A DNA stretch of 64,000 nt from Salinicoccus albus DSM 19776 (GTDB lineage Bacteria > Bacillota > Bacilli > Staphylococcales > Salinicoccaceae): contig NZ_ARQJ01000027.1 in NCBI RefSeq assembly GCF_000385175.1, forward strand, positions 100,769-164,768, given 5' to 3'. The translations under genes and the position numbers were made by a program. The first letter of the stretch is position 1. Every line of letters starts with the position of its first letter. The notes under the pieces are model-generated. The model made no database searches. It was not told where the DNA came from and was given only the letters and a program-made list of their open reading frames with translations. Of this stretch, positions 18,027 through 26,414 are shown piece after piece.

Positions 18027-18156
18027 GTGCAGATTATGACTTTTTTCAGCTCAAAAAGCCAGTGATCAAGAGAGCCGGGTGAGGGAATCCCAGGTTTGGA
18101 AATTGCTTTGTATCGCGCTTGTAAATACGGGGTGTTTTCTGGTTGACGCCGGCTTG

Positions 18157-18183
18157 AAAAGTGGGTTCATCCCGCTTTTTTTA
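18157..18183 (+). terminator. Terminator hairpin
   Basis: AAAAGTGGG and CCCGCTTTT pair around TTCAT, followed by more T. It lies 130 bases after the SpoIIAA-like gene and may close that transcript. Confidence 0.7.
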
Positions 18184-18216
18184 TTGATTTCATACGCGCT
18201 TTGAAGTATGGCAGAG

Positions 18217-18420
18217 TCAGGAGGCGCCCTTACGCCCATTCCATGCATAACCGTCGTATAAATCGAGGTCAAGAGGGCCCGGCACATCAATTGAAAGCGC
18301 TTTTGGATCCACGAAGATATGCATGCATATTAAATTCTGATATTTGTGGTGCATCATCCATGGCCCTTTTGGCAGCGGTGCGGTTCTGTGTGCCGTGATA
18401 TCTTGTAAATTCAATTTCAT
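18217..18420 (-). pseudogene. N-terminal remnant of a DUF2071 (YqjF-like) gene
   Basis: The first 57 or so residues look like the start of the YqjF/DUF2071 family: HRTAPLPKGPWMMHHKYQNL, then HIFVDPKALSIDVPGPLDLDLYDGYAW. Full proteins in this family are about 230-250 residues; here the frame ends at 67. Skipping one base after AW gives MGV, the expected next residues, so a frameshift is likely, but nothing recognisable follows, so the rest was also lost. A perfect GGAGGG site seven bases before the ATG shows it was once a translated gene. Confidence 0.6.
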
Positions 18421-18439
18421 CGGCAGCCCTCCGTTCGTT

Positions 18440-18652
18440 AGTCATTATATCCTTATTATGATCCGGAATAAACTTTCACATGTCTTCAAACAAGGTTTTC
18501 TGGAATATTTTTAAATGTATATAAGGTAAATTATATGTATACTGGAGATTCATATATATTAATGATTATCTTTTAGTCTTTAATTATATATTTATAGTTT
18601 TTTGTTTTATTCTTTTAAGCTATAATTGATTATATACTTAGGAGGTAGCTGT
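18440..18652 (+). promoter_or_regulatory. AT-rich ezrA upstream region
   Basis: About 200 bases with very high A+T and no gene. A TATAAT at 18621-18626 is a good -10 box, 27 bases before the ezrA start; no clear -35 is seen, and the poly-T/poly-A tracts upstream could act as an UP-type or bent-DNA element. A GGAGGT ribosome site lies at the end. Confidence 0.4.
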
Positions 18653-20347
18653 ATGTGGGTTTATGTTTTAATCGTAGTCATCCTGCTCATAATTATCGGA
18701 GCAGGCACGCTATTATATATGCGGAACATCAGAAAAGATGAAATTGATAATTATCAGACCCGGCTTGAAGAGGTGAAAAGATTACCTCTGCAGGATGAAC
18801 TGATCAAAATTAAAAATTATAATTTTCATGGTGAAGCTAAAGCGCTATATGAGCGATGGCAGTCTGATTGGCAAAATGTGCTGAACAGCTCCCTCAATGA
18901 AGCGGCCACCGATCTGGATTCAGCAGCAGAAGAAGTTGAGAAATTCAAATTTAAAGACAGCCGTGAAAAGATCAATTCCGTAAATCAAAAGATTACAGAG
19001 GCCGAGCAGAAGTATCAGGACCTGACAGTTGAAATCAATCAGCTGCTGGATTCGAATGCTGAAGCTGAGAAAGAATATACCGATTCTGAACGGCTGCACC
19101 GCGAAGCTAAACGCGATGTGCTGGCGAGCAGCCATAAGTTCGGGGACAGCCAGCCACCGCTTGAGAAGCTGATAGAAACATACGAGCCGGAATTGAGAGA
19201 ATATGAGAAATTGGTTAACGACGGTGATTACGTCACTGCAAACAAGCATATCGCAGATGTTCATGAAGAACTGACAGCACTGAAAACAAATATGGATGAA
19301 ATACCATTGCTTATCAAGGAAGTCCAAAAAGATCTGCCGCAGCAGTTTCAGGAGATTCGTTTCGGATGCCGTGATCTTAAGGCTGAGGGTTATGATCTTG
19401 AACACATCAAAGTGGAAAGTAAATTATCAACATTGCAGGGCAAATTAAACCTTGTTGAACCGCTCATCAGCAGGCTGGAGCTTGATGAAGCAAGAGCAAT
19501 CCTTGATGACATCAACGCTCAGCTGGATGACATGATGGATCTTGTGGAGCATGAGGTGAAAGCCAAGACAAAAGTCGACAACGAAAAAGACCTCATTACC
19601 GATGACCTTTTTTATGCGAAGGATATGAACTATACACTCAGAACTGAGATTGACTATGTCAAGGAGCAGTTCCATATCAATGAGTCTGATATTCATAGAG
19701 TACAAAAATTCGAGCATGAGATAGAGAATCTGATCGGCACCTATGATGACATGATTTCTGAAATATCCAAGACAGTTGCCCGTTACAGTGAAGTGCTGTA
19801 TAACCTGGAGTATATCAAAAACAATATTTACGAGATAAATGATGAACAGAAACAGATCCAGGGGTATCTGCTGAATCTGCGTGAAGATGAAGCAGAAGCC
19901 AGAGAGAATGCACTTCTGGTACAGGAGAGAAAAGAGGAGATTCACAGGGACTTGATGGGTTCAAATATGTCGAGCGTACCTGAAAAGTTTCTCGTCATGA
20001 AAAATGAGCTGGACCTGGAAGTGAAAGAAATCCATAAGTACTTTAAGCGTCGTCCTTTGAATGTGCAGTACATTAAAGATAAGGTGAACCAGACCGTCGT
20101 GGCCATGAATAAGTATGAACAGGAAGCTTTTGAGATACTGCAGGAAGCCAGGCTGACAGAATTGATGATCCAGTACGGGAACCGGTATCGCAGGGACGAC
20201 CCTGACTTTAACCAGATGCTCAATGAAGCGGAGCGTCTGTTTAAAGAGAATCGTTATAAACGAGCCCTGGAAATTACCAAAAACGCTTTGGAAAAAGTTG
20301 AACCTGGAGCGGCGGTGCGAATTGAAAATGAATTTGACAAGGATTAA
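18653..20347 (+). CDS. ezrA: Septation ring regulator EzrA
   Basis: A 564-residue protein, the usual length of the family. One N-terminal membrane helix (about 2-20) with a short outside end is followed by a long cytoplasmic spectrin-like region of helical bundles, rich in Glu/Lys heptads. It binds FtsZ, restrains extra Z-rings and links division to cell-wall synthesis. ATG 18653 was chosen because AGGAGGT precedes it; the longer frame starts in the untranslated leader. Its position before the cysteine desulfurase and thiI matches Staphylococcus. Confidence 0.95.
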   Translation: MWVYVLIVVILLIIIGAGTLLYMRNIRKDEIDNYQTRLEEVKRLPLQDELIKIKNYNFHGEAKALYERWQSDWQNVLNSSLNEAATDLDSAAEEVEKFKFKDSREKINSVNQKITEAEQKYQDLTVEINQLLDSNAEAEKEYTDSERLHREAKRDVLASSHKFGDSQPPLEKLIETYEPELREYEKLVNDGDYVTANKHIADVHEELTALKTNMDEIPLLIKEVQKDLPQQFQEIRFGCRDLKAEGYDLEHIKVESKLSTLQGKLNLVEPLISRLELDEARAILDDINAQLDDMMDLVEHEVKAKTKVDNEKDLITDDLFYAKDMNYTLRTEIDYVKEQFHINESDIHRVQKFEHEIENLIGTYDDMISEISKTVARYSEVLYNLEYIKNNIYEINDEQKQIQGYLLNLREDEAEARENALLVQERKEEIHRDLMGSNMSSVPEKFLVMKNELDLEVKEIHKYFKRRPLNVQYIKDKVNQTVVAMNKYEQEAFEILQEARLTELMIQYGNRYRRDDPDFNQMLNEAERLFKENRYKRALEITKNALEKVEPGAAVRIENEFDKD

Positions 20348-20401
20348 ACAGTCGGCTTGGGATATAATATTCCAAGTCACTTTTATGTAAGGAGTGATTA
20401 T

Positions 20402-21529
20402 TTGATCTACATGGACAATGCAGCTTCAACCCGGCCATATGACGAAGCAGTGGATGCTTTTACCGAGGTGAGCCGTTCATACTATTTTAATACGGCAAGC
20501 ATCCATTCAGAAGGCCGTAAGGCAGAAAAGCTGCTTGGCGCATCACGGCGGCAGATACTTGATCTGATGGATCTTGGGGATTATGAATGTGTATTTACTT
20601 CAGGGGCGACTGAAAGCAACAATATCGCGATTCAGGGGGTACTGGAAACTAAAAAGCAGTTTGGCCGCACTGTGCTTTTAAGCGAAATGGAACACCCAAG
20701 TGTGATAAATGTTGCAGAGAAAATGAAGCATAAAGGATTTAATGTCGAATATATCAAAACAACTGAATCAGGCATCGTGGATTTGGACAGCTTGAAGTAT
20801 CTGCTGGGTAATGACGTCATATTTGTTACAGTCATGGCGGTCAATAATGTTACCGGGAGTGTTCAACCAGTTTCTGAAATTGTGGAGATATTGAAAAGTT
20901 ATCCGAAAGTTTATTTTCACGTGGACGCTACACAGGCTGTTGGCAAAGTGAGGATGGACTATAGCGGTGTGGACTCTCTGAGTTTGAGCGCCCATAAATT
21001 TCATGGGGTTAAAGGTGCCGGCGCTTTGATTGTGAAAGAAGTGAAATCAATGTCCCCGATCACCTTTGGCGGCGGACATGAGTTCAATGTAAGGAGCGGC
21101 ACTGTAAACCTTGCGGCAATCGCAGCGATGGCTAAAGCTTTGAGGATGAGCATGGAATCACTCGAAGAAAATCGTTTGAGGATCAGCCGTTACAACAAGT
21201 CAATCAGAGAAGCAGTATCTAAACTGCCTTCAGTGCAAGTGCAGCCGGGCGGAGTCCCCCAGATCATCAACGTCTCCTATATCGGTGCCCGGGGAGAAAT
21301 TGTCGTCAATGCCCTCAGTCAAAGAGAAATCATGGTGTCTACAACGAGCGCCTGTGCTTCTAAACTGAGTTCATTGAATGAAACGCTGATGGCGATGAAT
21401 AACAGCCCGGATGTGGTTAAAGGCAGTATCAGGATTTCCATGGGCCACTTTACAAATGATCAGGAAGCGGATAAACTGGTCTCTGCTCTGAATAGTGTGT
21501 ATAAGGAAATCGGAGGTGTGCTGAAATGA
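20402..21529 (+). CDS. nifZ: Cysteine desulfurase (NifS-like, ThiI partner)
   Basis: A 375-residue PLP enzyme that removes sulfur from cysteine and passes it to ThiI. Marks: YMDNAAST at the N-terminus, SGATESNN (near 66), HVDATQAVGK, the PLP-lysine segment LSAHKFHGVKG (near 195), and the active-site Cys in STTSACASKL (near 318). TTG 20402 is the start: AAGGAG lies seven bases before it and the protein then begins MIYMDNAAS as in the family. Stop and thiI start overlap by four bases (ATGA), showing co-translation. Confidence 0.93.
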   Translation: MIYMDNAASTRPYDEAVDAFTEVSRSYYFNTASIHSEGRKAEKLLGASRRQILDLMDLGDYECVFTSGATESNNIAIQGVLETKKQFGRTVLLSEMEHPSVINVAEKMKHKGFNVEYIKTTESGIVDLDSLKYLLGNDVIFVTVMAVNNVTGSVQPVSEIVEILKSYPKVYFHVDATQAVGKVRMDYSGVDSLSLSAHKFHGVKGAGALIVKEVKSMSPITFGGGHEFNVRSGTVNLAAIAAMAKALRMSMESLEENRLRISRYNKSIREAVSKLPSVQVQPGGVPQIINVSYIGARGEIVVNALSQREIMVSTTSACASKLSSLNETLMAMNNSPDVVKGSIRISMGHFTNDQEADKLVSALNSVYKEIGGVLK

Positions 21530-22725
21530 ATTATGATCATATTCTGGTGAGGTACGGCGAATTGACGCTCAAATCGAAAAACAGAAAGATTTTTGTCGAT
21601 GCTTTGAGAAGGACGATGATACAGACGCTTGAACCCTTCGGTGTTCATGTAAAAGCAAACAGGGATCGTGCATATATCGAACTGAACAATGCCGATCCAT
21701 ATAAAGTGATGGATGCCTTGAAACATGTGACCGGAATCTTAAGTGTTTCACCGGTTGTGAAACTTGAGAAGACAAACGCAGCGATGCAGAAGAATGCAGT
21801 GGATTTTGCCCATGAATTTCAAGATGGCTCAACATTCAAAATAGAAGTTAAACGTGCGGATAAAGGCTATCCGTTGAAAACTTTTGATATCCAGCAGCTC
21901 CTCGGCAGCCACGTATTGGAGAACACTGAAGAAATCACTGTTGATGTCAGACAGCCGGACTATGAAATTATGGTTGAAGTCAGACAGGACGCCGTTTATA
22001 TGTATCGTGAAGTAATTGCGTGTGTCGGAGGATTCCCGGCAGGTACCGGCGGCAGGGCGATATTAATGCTTTCAGGCGGTATTGATTCACCGGTGGCTGC
22101 TTTTGAAATCATGAAAAAGGGCGTCGAAGTTGAAGCCGTCCATTTTCATTCCCCGCCCTATACCAGTCCTCAGGCAACAGAAAAGGTCAAGCAGCTGGTT
22201 GATATCATATCGGACAGAACCGGCGTTGACATCAGACTTAATATTGTGCCTTTTACAGAGCTGCAGACAACAATTTATGACAGAATACCACAAAGTCTCT
22301 CCATGACCTCGACAAGAAGGATCATGTTGAGGATTGCCGAAAAATTAGCAAGCAGGAAACATGCTGGGGCGATTGTTAATGGCGAAAATCTCGGCCAGGT
22401 TGCTTCCCAGACAATGACAAGCATGCATGTGATTAACAGGGTGACCAGTTTTCCGATTTTAAGGCCGCTGCTTACGTTGGAAAAGGATGAAATTATCGGT
22501 AAAGCGAAAGCGTACGGCACTTATGAAACATCCATATTGCCGTTTGAAGACTGCTGTACTATCTTCACACCGAAATCACCGAAAACAAAACCCTCACTTG
22601 AAAAGGTCGAAGGTTTCGAATCAAGAGTGGACTTTGAACCGTTGATAGATGAGGCAGCGGATAATATAGAAGTGTATATATCGAATACTGAAGCGGAATC
22701 TGAGAGTTTTGAGTCTCTGCTCTGA
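21526..22725 (+). CDS. thiI: tRNA 4-thiouridine synthetase ThiI
   Basis: A 399-residue enzyme that adenylates tRNA U8 and transfers sulfur to make 4-thiouridine; it can also serve thiamine thiazole synthesis. Domains: ferredoxin-like and THUMP (about 1-165), then the PP-loop ATPase with SGGIDSPVAAFE (near 185). There is no C-terminal rhodanese domain, as usual in Gram-positives, so persulfide transfer must rely on the cysteine desulfurase encoded immediately upstream. The two genes overlap by four bases. Confidence 0.95.
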   Translation: MNYDHILVRYGELTLKSKNRKIFVDALRRTMIQTLEPFGVHVKANRDRAYIELNNADPYKVMDALKHVTGILSVSPVVKLEKTNAAMQKNAVDFAHEFQDGSTFKIEVKRADKGYPLKTFDIQQLLGSHVLENTEEITVDVRQPDYEIMVEVRQDAVYMYREVIACVGGFPAGTGGRAILMLSGGIDSPVAAFEIMKKGVEVEAVHFHSPPYTSPQATEKVKQLVDIISDRTGVDIRLNIVPFTELQTTIYDRIPQSLSMTSTRRIMLRIAEKLASRKHAGAIVNGENLGQVASQTMTSMHVINRVTSFPILRPLLTLEKDEIIGKAKAYGTYETSILPFEDCCTIFTPKSPKTKPSLEKVEGFESRVDFEPLIDEAADNIEVYISNTEAESESFESLL

Positions 22726-22750
22726 TAGGGAATAAGTGAATCATATTAAC

Positions 22751-22781
22751 AAAGAAACTTCCTTTTACAGGAAGTTTCTTT
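22751..22781. terminator. Bidirectional terminator
   Basis: AAAGAAACTTCCT and AGGAAGTTTCTTT form a 13-bp perfect stem around TTTAC. It separates thiI from the convergent NAD kinase gene, whose stop codon lies in the loop. Confidence 0.9.
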
Positions 22782-23565
22782 GTGCTTTGTGCCAGAATGT
22801 ATTGTTCTTCAGTTTAAGCGTTTTGATGAATTTATCGCTCAGTCCAATTTCGACTTTTTCAGTGTTTCTCACACTGAGCGCTTCGTTATCAAGTGACATG
22901 ATCGGGTAGTAATCCACATTTTTATCAATCAGGAGTGTCAGCGGCCGCTCTCTATTCAGAAGAAAGCTCGTTCCCAGTGTCCTGTGGGTGTTGTTGTTCA
23001 CACTGGCAAGTTCTGTCACCTGCATTGCCTGAATCAGGGGGTCTACAACGGCACCGCCCAGAGATTTGTTATAGCCTGTGGAGCCCGTCGGCGTGGCTGC
23101 CAGGATGCCGTCGCCATTAAATTGCTCAAACAGGAAATCATTGATGTAAACATCCATTTTTATCGTTTTGATGATGCTTGATCTCAGTGTGAATTCATTC
23201 AGACAGTAGCTCGGTTTGTTGTCATTGATGGTTACTTTGAGTGCGGGATAGTTTCTGACGTCAACATCATCCTGTTTAAATGCTTCTTTCAGCATGTCGA
23301 TTTCACGGTAATGGAAATCCACATAAAAATAGTTTGAGTCATCGACTGCAATACCGAGATATACACAGTCATCACGGAATCCATTTTTTCTTACAGCCTG
23401 CAGAAAATCTCCGTCACCGCCAATGGATGCGATGATGTCAGCTTCTTCTGTCGATTGTACTGTTTCAATTCCAAGCCCCGAGAAAATATCGCTCAAATGT
23501 GTTATGATTTCATTGTTTTCTTCTGCGTGCGGAGCAAAGAAATAGATTGTTTTATAATTGTCCAA
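22765..23565 (-). CDS. nadK2: NAD kinase 2 (YtdI-type)
   Basis: A 266-residue NAD kinase that makes NADP. Close resemblance to Bacillus YtdI: IIASIGGDGDFLQAVRK, FRDDCVYLGI, and the NAD-binding NGDGILAATPTGSTGYNKS followed by VTELASVNNNTHRTLGT. The catalytic GGDG is intact, but the following residue is Asp where the family almost always has Thr (GGDGT). TTG 23565 is chosen: GGGAG is eight bases upstream and the protein then begins MDNYKTIYFF, like YtdI; GTG 23574 overlaps the ribosome site. Confidence 0.92.
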   Translation of the reverse strand: MDNYKTIYFFAPHAEENNEIITHLSDIFSGLGIETVQSTEEADIIASIGGDGDFLQAVRKNGFRDDCVYLGIAVDDSNYFYVDFHYREIDMLKEAFKQDDVDVRNYPALKVTINDNKPSYCLNEFTLRSSIIKTIKMDVYINDFLFEQFNGDGILAATPTGSTGYNKSLGGAVVDPLIQAMQVTELASVNNNTHRTLGTSFLLNRERPLTLLIDKNVDYYPIMSLDNEALSVRNTEKVEIGLSDKFIKTLKLKNNTFWHKAQRNFL

Positions 23566-23788
23566 GCCATTCACTCCCTGTGCGTTCGACTTTAAGTATT
23601 GTTATCCTGAACATTTACCGGTTCATATAATTCTGACTTGTATCTAACTCTTTTATACCATATTTCATATTTATTTGACAGCTGCAGCAACCACAACACT
23701 TTATGGCCTGCGAGATTTGCATTGTCCTCAATGTCTTTCTCTGTGGTATCATTGAAATGGAAAATTAAATTTGGAAAGGTTTGATAGC

Positions 23789-24787
23789 GTGAAACGAATT
23801 ATTGCGGTAGTCATCGCTTTGGCACTGCTTGTTTTTGGCGTCGTAGCGTCTGTGTTCAATGCGATGTGGGCCAGTGACTGGGAAGAAACTTTCAATCAGT
23901 ATGCAAGTACTGAATTTCCGCCCTCTTCAATCGTTGAGCAAGGGGATCCCGAAAATAAGATTGCAGTTGTGAACATCGAGGGGACAATTATGGACACTGG
24001 TAATACTGGGGCGTTCAACAGTGGCGGCTATAACCATGAAATGGTCATTGAATCACTGAAACAGATTGCATCTGATGATACGGTGAATGGCGTCATGCTC
24101 AATGTGGATTCCCCGGGCGGCGGCGTTTATGAAAGTGCTGAGATACATAGCCATCTTCAGGATATCAAAGATGCAGGTAAAACAATATACAGTTCGATGG
24201 GCGGCATGGCTGCTTCAGGCGGTTATTATGTATCAGCCCCGGCAGATCAGATATTTGCCACAAACGAAACAATCACCGGCTCGATCGGTGTTATTATGCA
24301 GTCGATCAATTACAGCCAGCTGGCGGAGGAATACGGCATTGAATTTGATACTTACACGAGTGGAGATATGAAGGACATGCTCAGCGGCAGCAGTGAGCCA
24401 ACTCAGGAAGAAGAGGAATATGTCCAGGGTATGGTCGATTCGATGTTCCAGGACTTTGTCGATGTTGTTGAAGCTGGCAGAGGGATGTCGGAAGACGAAG
24501 TGAGAAACCTGGCAGACGGCCGTGTCTATCTGGGTGATGAAGCTGTCGACAACGGTCTTGCAGACCAGATCGGTTACCCAGAAGACGCCATGGCTGCGCT
24601 CCAGGAGGAGTTAGGCGGCAATGCTCAGGTTGTAGAATATGGTCAGAATTCCAATTCAAACATCCCTTTTTCTGCTCAAGCGAAAGAATTTGTTGGCAAT
24701 CTTTTCGGTAATAATGAAATTGCCAAAATTGAATCACTTTTAAATAACAGGCAGGGCGTCCAGCCGATGTACCTGTATGAACAGTAG
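23789..24787 (+). CDS. sppA: Signal peptide peptidase SppA
   Basis: A 332-residue S49-family serine protease anchored by one N-terminal helix (about 5-25), active outside the membrane on left-over signal peptides and resistance to lantibiotics in Bacillus. Seen: NIEGTI strand, VDSPGGGVYES, the nucleophile Ser in GGMAASGGYYVS (about 145), and Lys region near ARNL-type ADGRVYLGDEAVDNGLAD. It is the short, single-domain form that must assemble as an octamer. GTG 23789 follows AAAGG by nine bases; the TTG six codons upstream is less likely. The RDD gene follows within 13 bases. Confidence 0.9.
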   Translation: MKRIIAVVIALALLVFGVVASVFNAMWASDWEETFNQYASTEFPPSSIVEQGDPENKIAVVNIEGTIMDTGNTGAFNSGGYNHEMVIESLKQIASDDTVNGVMLNVDSPGGGVYESAEIHSHLQDIKDAGKTIYSSMGGMAASGGYYVSAPADQIFATNETITGSIGVIMQSINYSQLAEEYGIEFDTYTSGDMKDMLSGSSEPTQEEEEYVQGMVDSMFQDFVDVVEAGRGMSEDEVRNLADGRVYLGDEAVDNGLADQIGYPEDAMAALQEELGGNAQVVEYGQNSNSNIPFSAQAKEFVGNLFGNNEIAKIESLLNNRQGVQPMYLYEQ

Positions 24788-24800
24788 GGGGGGTGTCATA

Positions 24801-25370
24801 ATGGAATACACAGAAAGATACCAGCCTGAAACCAATAAAACCACGCTTTCCGACAAATTGGATTATATGTCAACGGCACATTTTTTCACGCGACTGGTGG
24901 GTTACATTATTGATGTTATTCTTATCTGGGCCATCTCACAGATTGTCATCTATCCGGTGCTGGGAATGCTTGGAATCAAAGATTTACAGTTCTGGCTGCC
25001 TATTTTCAGTCTGGATAATATTTTGAGCGCCCTGTTGTTCTTTTCATATTTTGTACTGATGACGTATTTCCTGAGACAGACTTTGGGAAAGATGATTATC
25101 GGCATCAGTGTGATGGATAAAACAGGGGAGAAACTGGCTTTCAAGCAGGTGATCTACCGTGAATTGGTGGGCAGATATATCAGCAATACACTTGTATATA
25201 TTCCCTATCTGATGATCATATTCACTGATAACAGAATTGGGCTGCACGATTTCTTTGCGGACACATATGTTGTAAAGAACAGGTATCTGGAATACAATCA
25301 TACGATAAAGGCACATTGTTTCAGAGAAGTAAACAACACTCAGTACACTTACCCGCAGGATAGCCAGTAA
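24801..25370 (+). CDS. yteJ: RDD-family membrane protein (YteJ/SppI-like)
   Basis: A 189-residue RDD protein with three to four membrane segments; the family mark is RLVGYIIDVILIW near residue 31 and RQTLGKMIIGISVMD in the middle, ending DNRIGLHDFFADTYVV. In Bacillus the gene next to sppA encodes YteJ (SppI), reported to bind SppA and inhibit it; the same gene pair here supports the same job by inference. GGGGGGTG before ATG 24801 fixes the start. It is co-transcribed with sppA. Confidence 0.85.
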   Translation: MEYTERYQPETNKTTLSDKLDYMSTAHFFTRLVGYIIDVILIWAISQIVIYPVLGMLGIKDLQFWLPIFSLDNILSALLFFSYFVLMTYFLRQTLGKMIIGISVMDKTGEKLAFKQVIYRELVGRYISNTLVYIPYLMIIFTDNRIGLHDFFADTYVVKNRYLEYNHTIKAHCFREVNNTQYTYPQDSQ

Positions 25371-25404
25371 TCCGTATTTTCAATGTTGAGAGTAAGTCAA
25401 ACGC

Positions 25405-25433
25405 TTGATGTATTCGTGTCAATTTAATATAAT
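25405..25433 (+). promoter_or_regulatory. Sigma-A promoter of ytxK-ackA
   Basis: TTGATG (25405-25410), 17 bases, TATAAT (25428-25433). Near-consensus. The predicted start (about 25440) is only ten bases before a terminator-like hairpin. Confidence 0.75.
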
Positions 25434-25449
25434 TATATAATGCTTGTTG

Positions 25450-25485
25450 GGGCTGCTCGAAAACGAGCAGCCCATATTTTATTCT
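25450..25485 (+). terminator. GC-rich hairpin at the 5' end of the ytxK-ackA transcript
   Basis: GGGCTGCTCG and CGAGCAGCCC form a perfect 10-bp stem with an AAAA loop, followed by ATATTTTATT. It may terminate the sppA-yteJ transcript, but it also lies at +10 of the ytxK promoter, where it would act as an attenuator or a 5'-end stabilising stem. Confidence 0.6.
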
Positions 25486-25500
25486 AATGAGGGATTAATA

Positions 25501-26397
25501 ATGGAACAAACATCTATGGAACAGGTATATCACGCATTAATTGAAGAAACTGACCGTATCCTGGAAGGAAATCCGGATGCCACCAGGCTGGAAGCTCTGG
25601 GAGAGGCGTTGATCCGTGTTGAAAATACCGGGGGTTACAGTGATTTGAGAAAAGCCTTCCAATTTGCCTATCTTTATCAGACTAAAGAAGAACCGGTGCA
25701 GCCCAACCATCAGTTGACACCTGACTCCATCGGCTATTTCATCTCGCATATTATCCAATTATTCAACGACGGTCCGGTCAAGATGCTGGATGCCGGAAGC
25801 GGCACCGGGCACCTGTCAATGACAATCCGTGAGCATAAAGCGGACGTGGAGCTGTACGGTGCGGAAGTGGATCCGCTGCTGGCAAATGTAAATGCCAATG
25901 TTTGCGAGTACTTGGAGACATCGATGAATATTTATCCGCAAAACATTATTGAGCAGGCAAGGCTGCCCCTGATGGATGTGGCAGTCGGGGACCTGCCCGT
26001 GGGTTATTATCCGCTCAACCCAGCAGGTTTCACCACTGCGTTCAAAGAGGGCAAGAGTTTCGCCCATCTGTTGATGCTGGAAAGTGCTATGCATTATGTA
26101 AAAGATGATGGGCTTGGCATATTTGTCGTGCCGTCGGATATGCTGGAAGAAAACAATGAAACGATTAAGAAGTATCTATCCGAATCGGCAACACTGCTCA
26201 TGTTCCTGAAGCTGCCCAATACAATATTTAAGACGGAAAATCAGAGAAAATCCATCATTGTCCTGAAAAAGAATTTTTCACCGCTCACCAATAATGAAGT
26301 GCTGATCGGAGATATCCCTGACTTCAAAGATACAGAACAATTTAAACACTTTTTGGCACAAACAGAATCATGGTATGATAGCTATATTAACAATTAA
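25501..26397 (+). CDS. ytxK: Class I SAM-dependent methyltransferase-like protein YtxK
   Basis: A 298-residue protein in the N6-adenine methyltransferase superfamily as found before ackA in Bacillus and Staphylococcus. SAM motif I is [15 protein letters not shown] (about 93); motif IV is [15 protein letters not shown], where a true N6-adenine enzyme has NPPY, so DNA methylation is doubtful. Residues 180-240 ([21 protein letters not shown]) resemble the rest of the N6_Mtase domain. Function unknown. ATG 25501 follows GAGGGA by seven bases. It is 17 bases before ackA. Confidence 0.85.
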   Translation: MEQTSMEQVYHALIEETDRILEGNPDATRLEALGEALIRVENTGGYSDLRKAFQFAYLYQTKEEPVQPNHQLTPDSIGYFISHIIQLFNDGPVKMLDAGSGTGHLSMTIREHKADVELYGAEVDPLLANVNANVCEYLETSMNIYPQNIIEQARLPLMDVAVGDLPVGYYPLNPAGFTTAFKEGKSFAHLLMLESAMHYVKDDGLGIFVVPSDMLEENNETIKKYLSESATLLMFLKLPNTIFKTENQRKSIIVLKKNFSPLTNNEVLIGDIPDFKDTEQFKHFLAQTESWYDSYINN

Positions 26398-26414
26398 GCG
26401 TTCTAGGAGGAATC

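Noticed and set aside
18066..18290. A 74-codon minus-strand frame overlapping the DUF2071 remnant
   Set aside because: It reads through the terminator hairpin at 18157-18183 and shows no family resemblance beyond the few residues explained by a frameshift in the remnant.
25394..25409. TCAAACGCTTGA as a CcpA cre site before ytxK-ackA
   Set aside because: Only the central AAACGCT fits; the outer TG and CA positions of the cre consensus are not met.
25501..26397. YtxK as an active restriction-modification DNA methyltransferase
   Set aside because: The NPPY catalytic motif is replaced by a [12 protein letters not shown] segment, no restriction gene is adjacent, and the ytxK-ackA pairing is a housekeeping locus.
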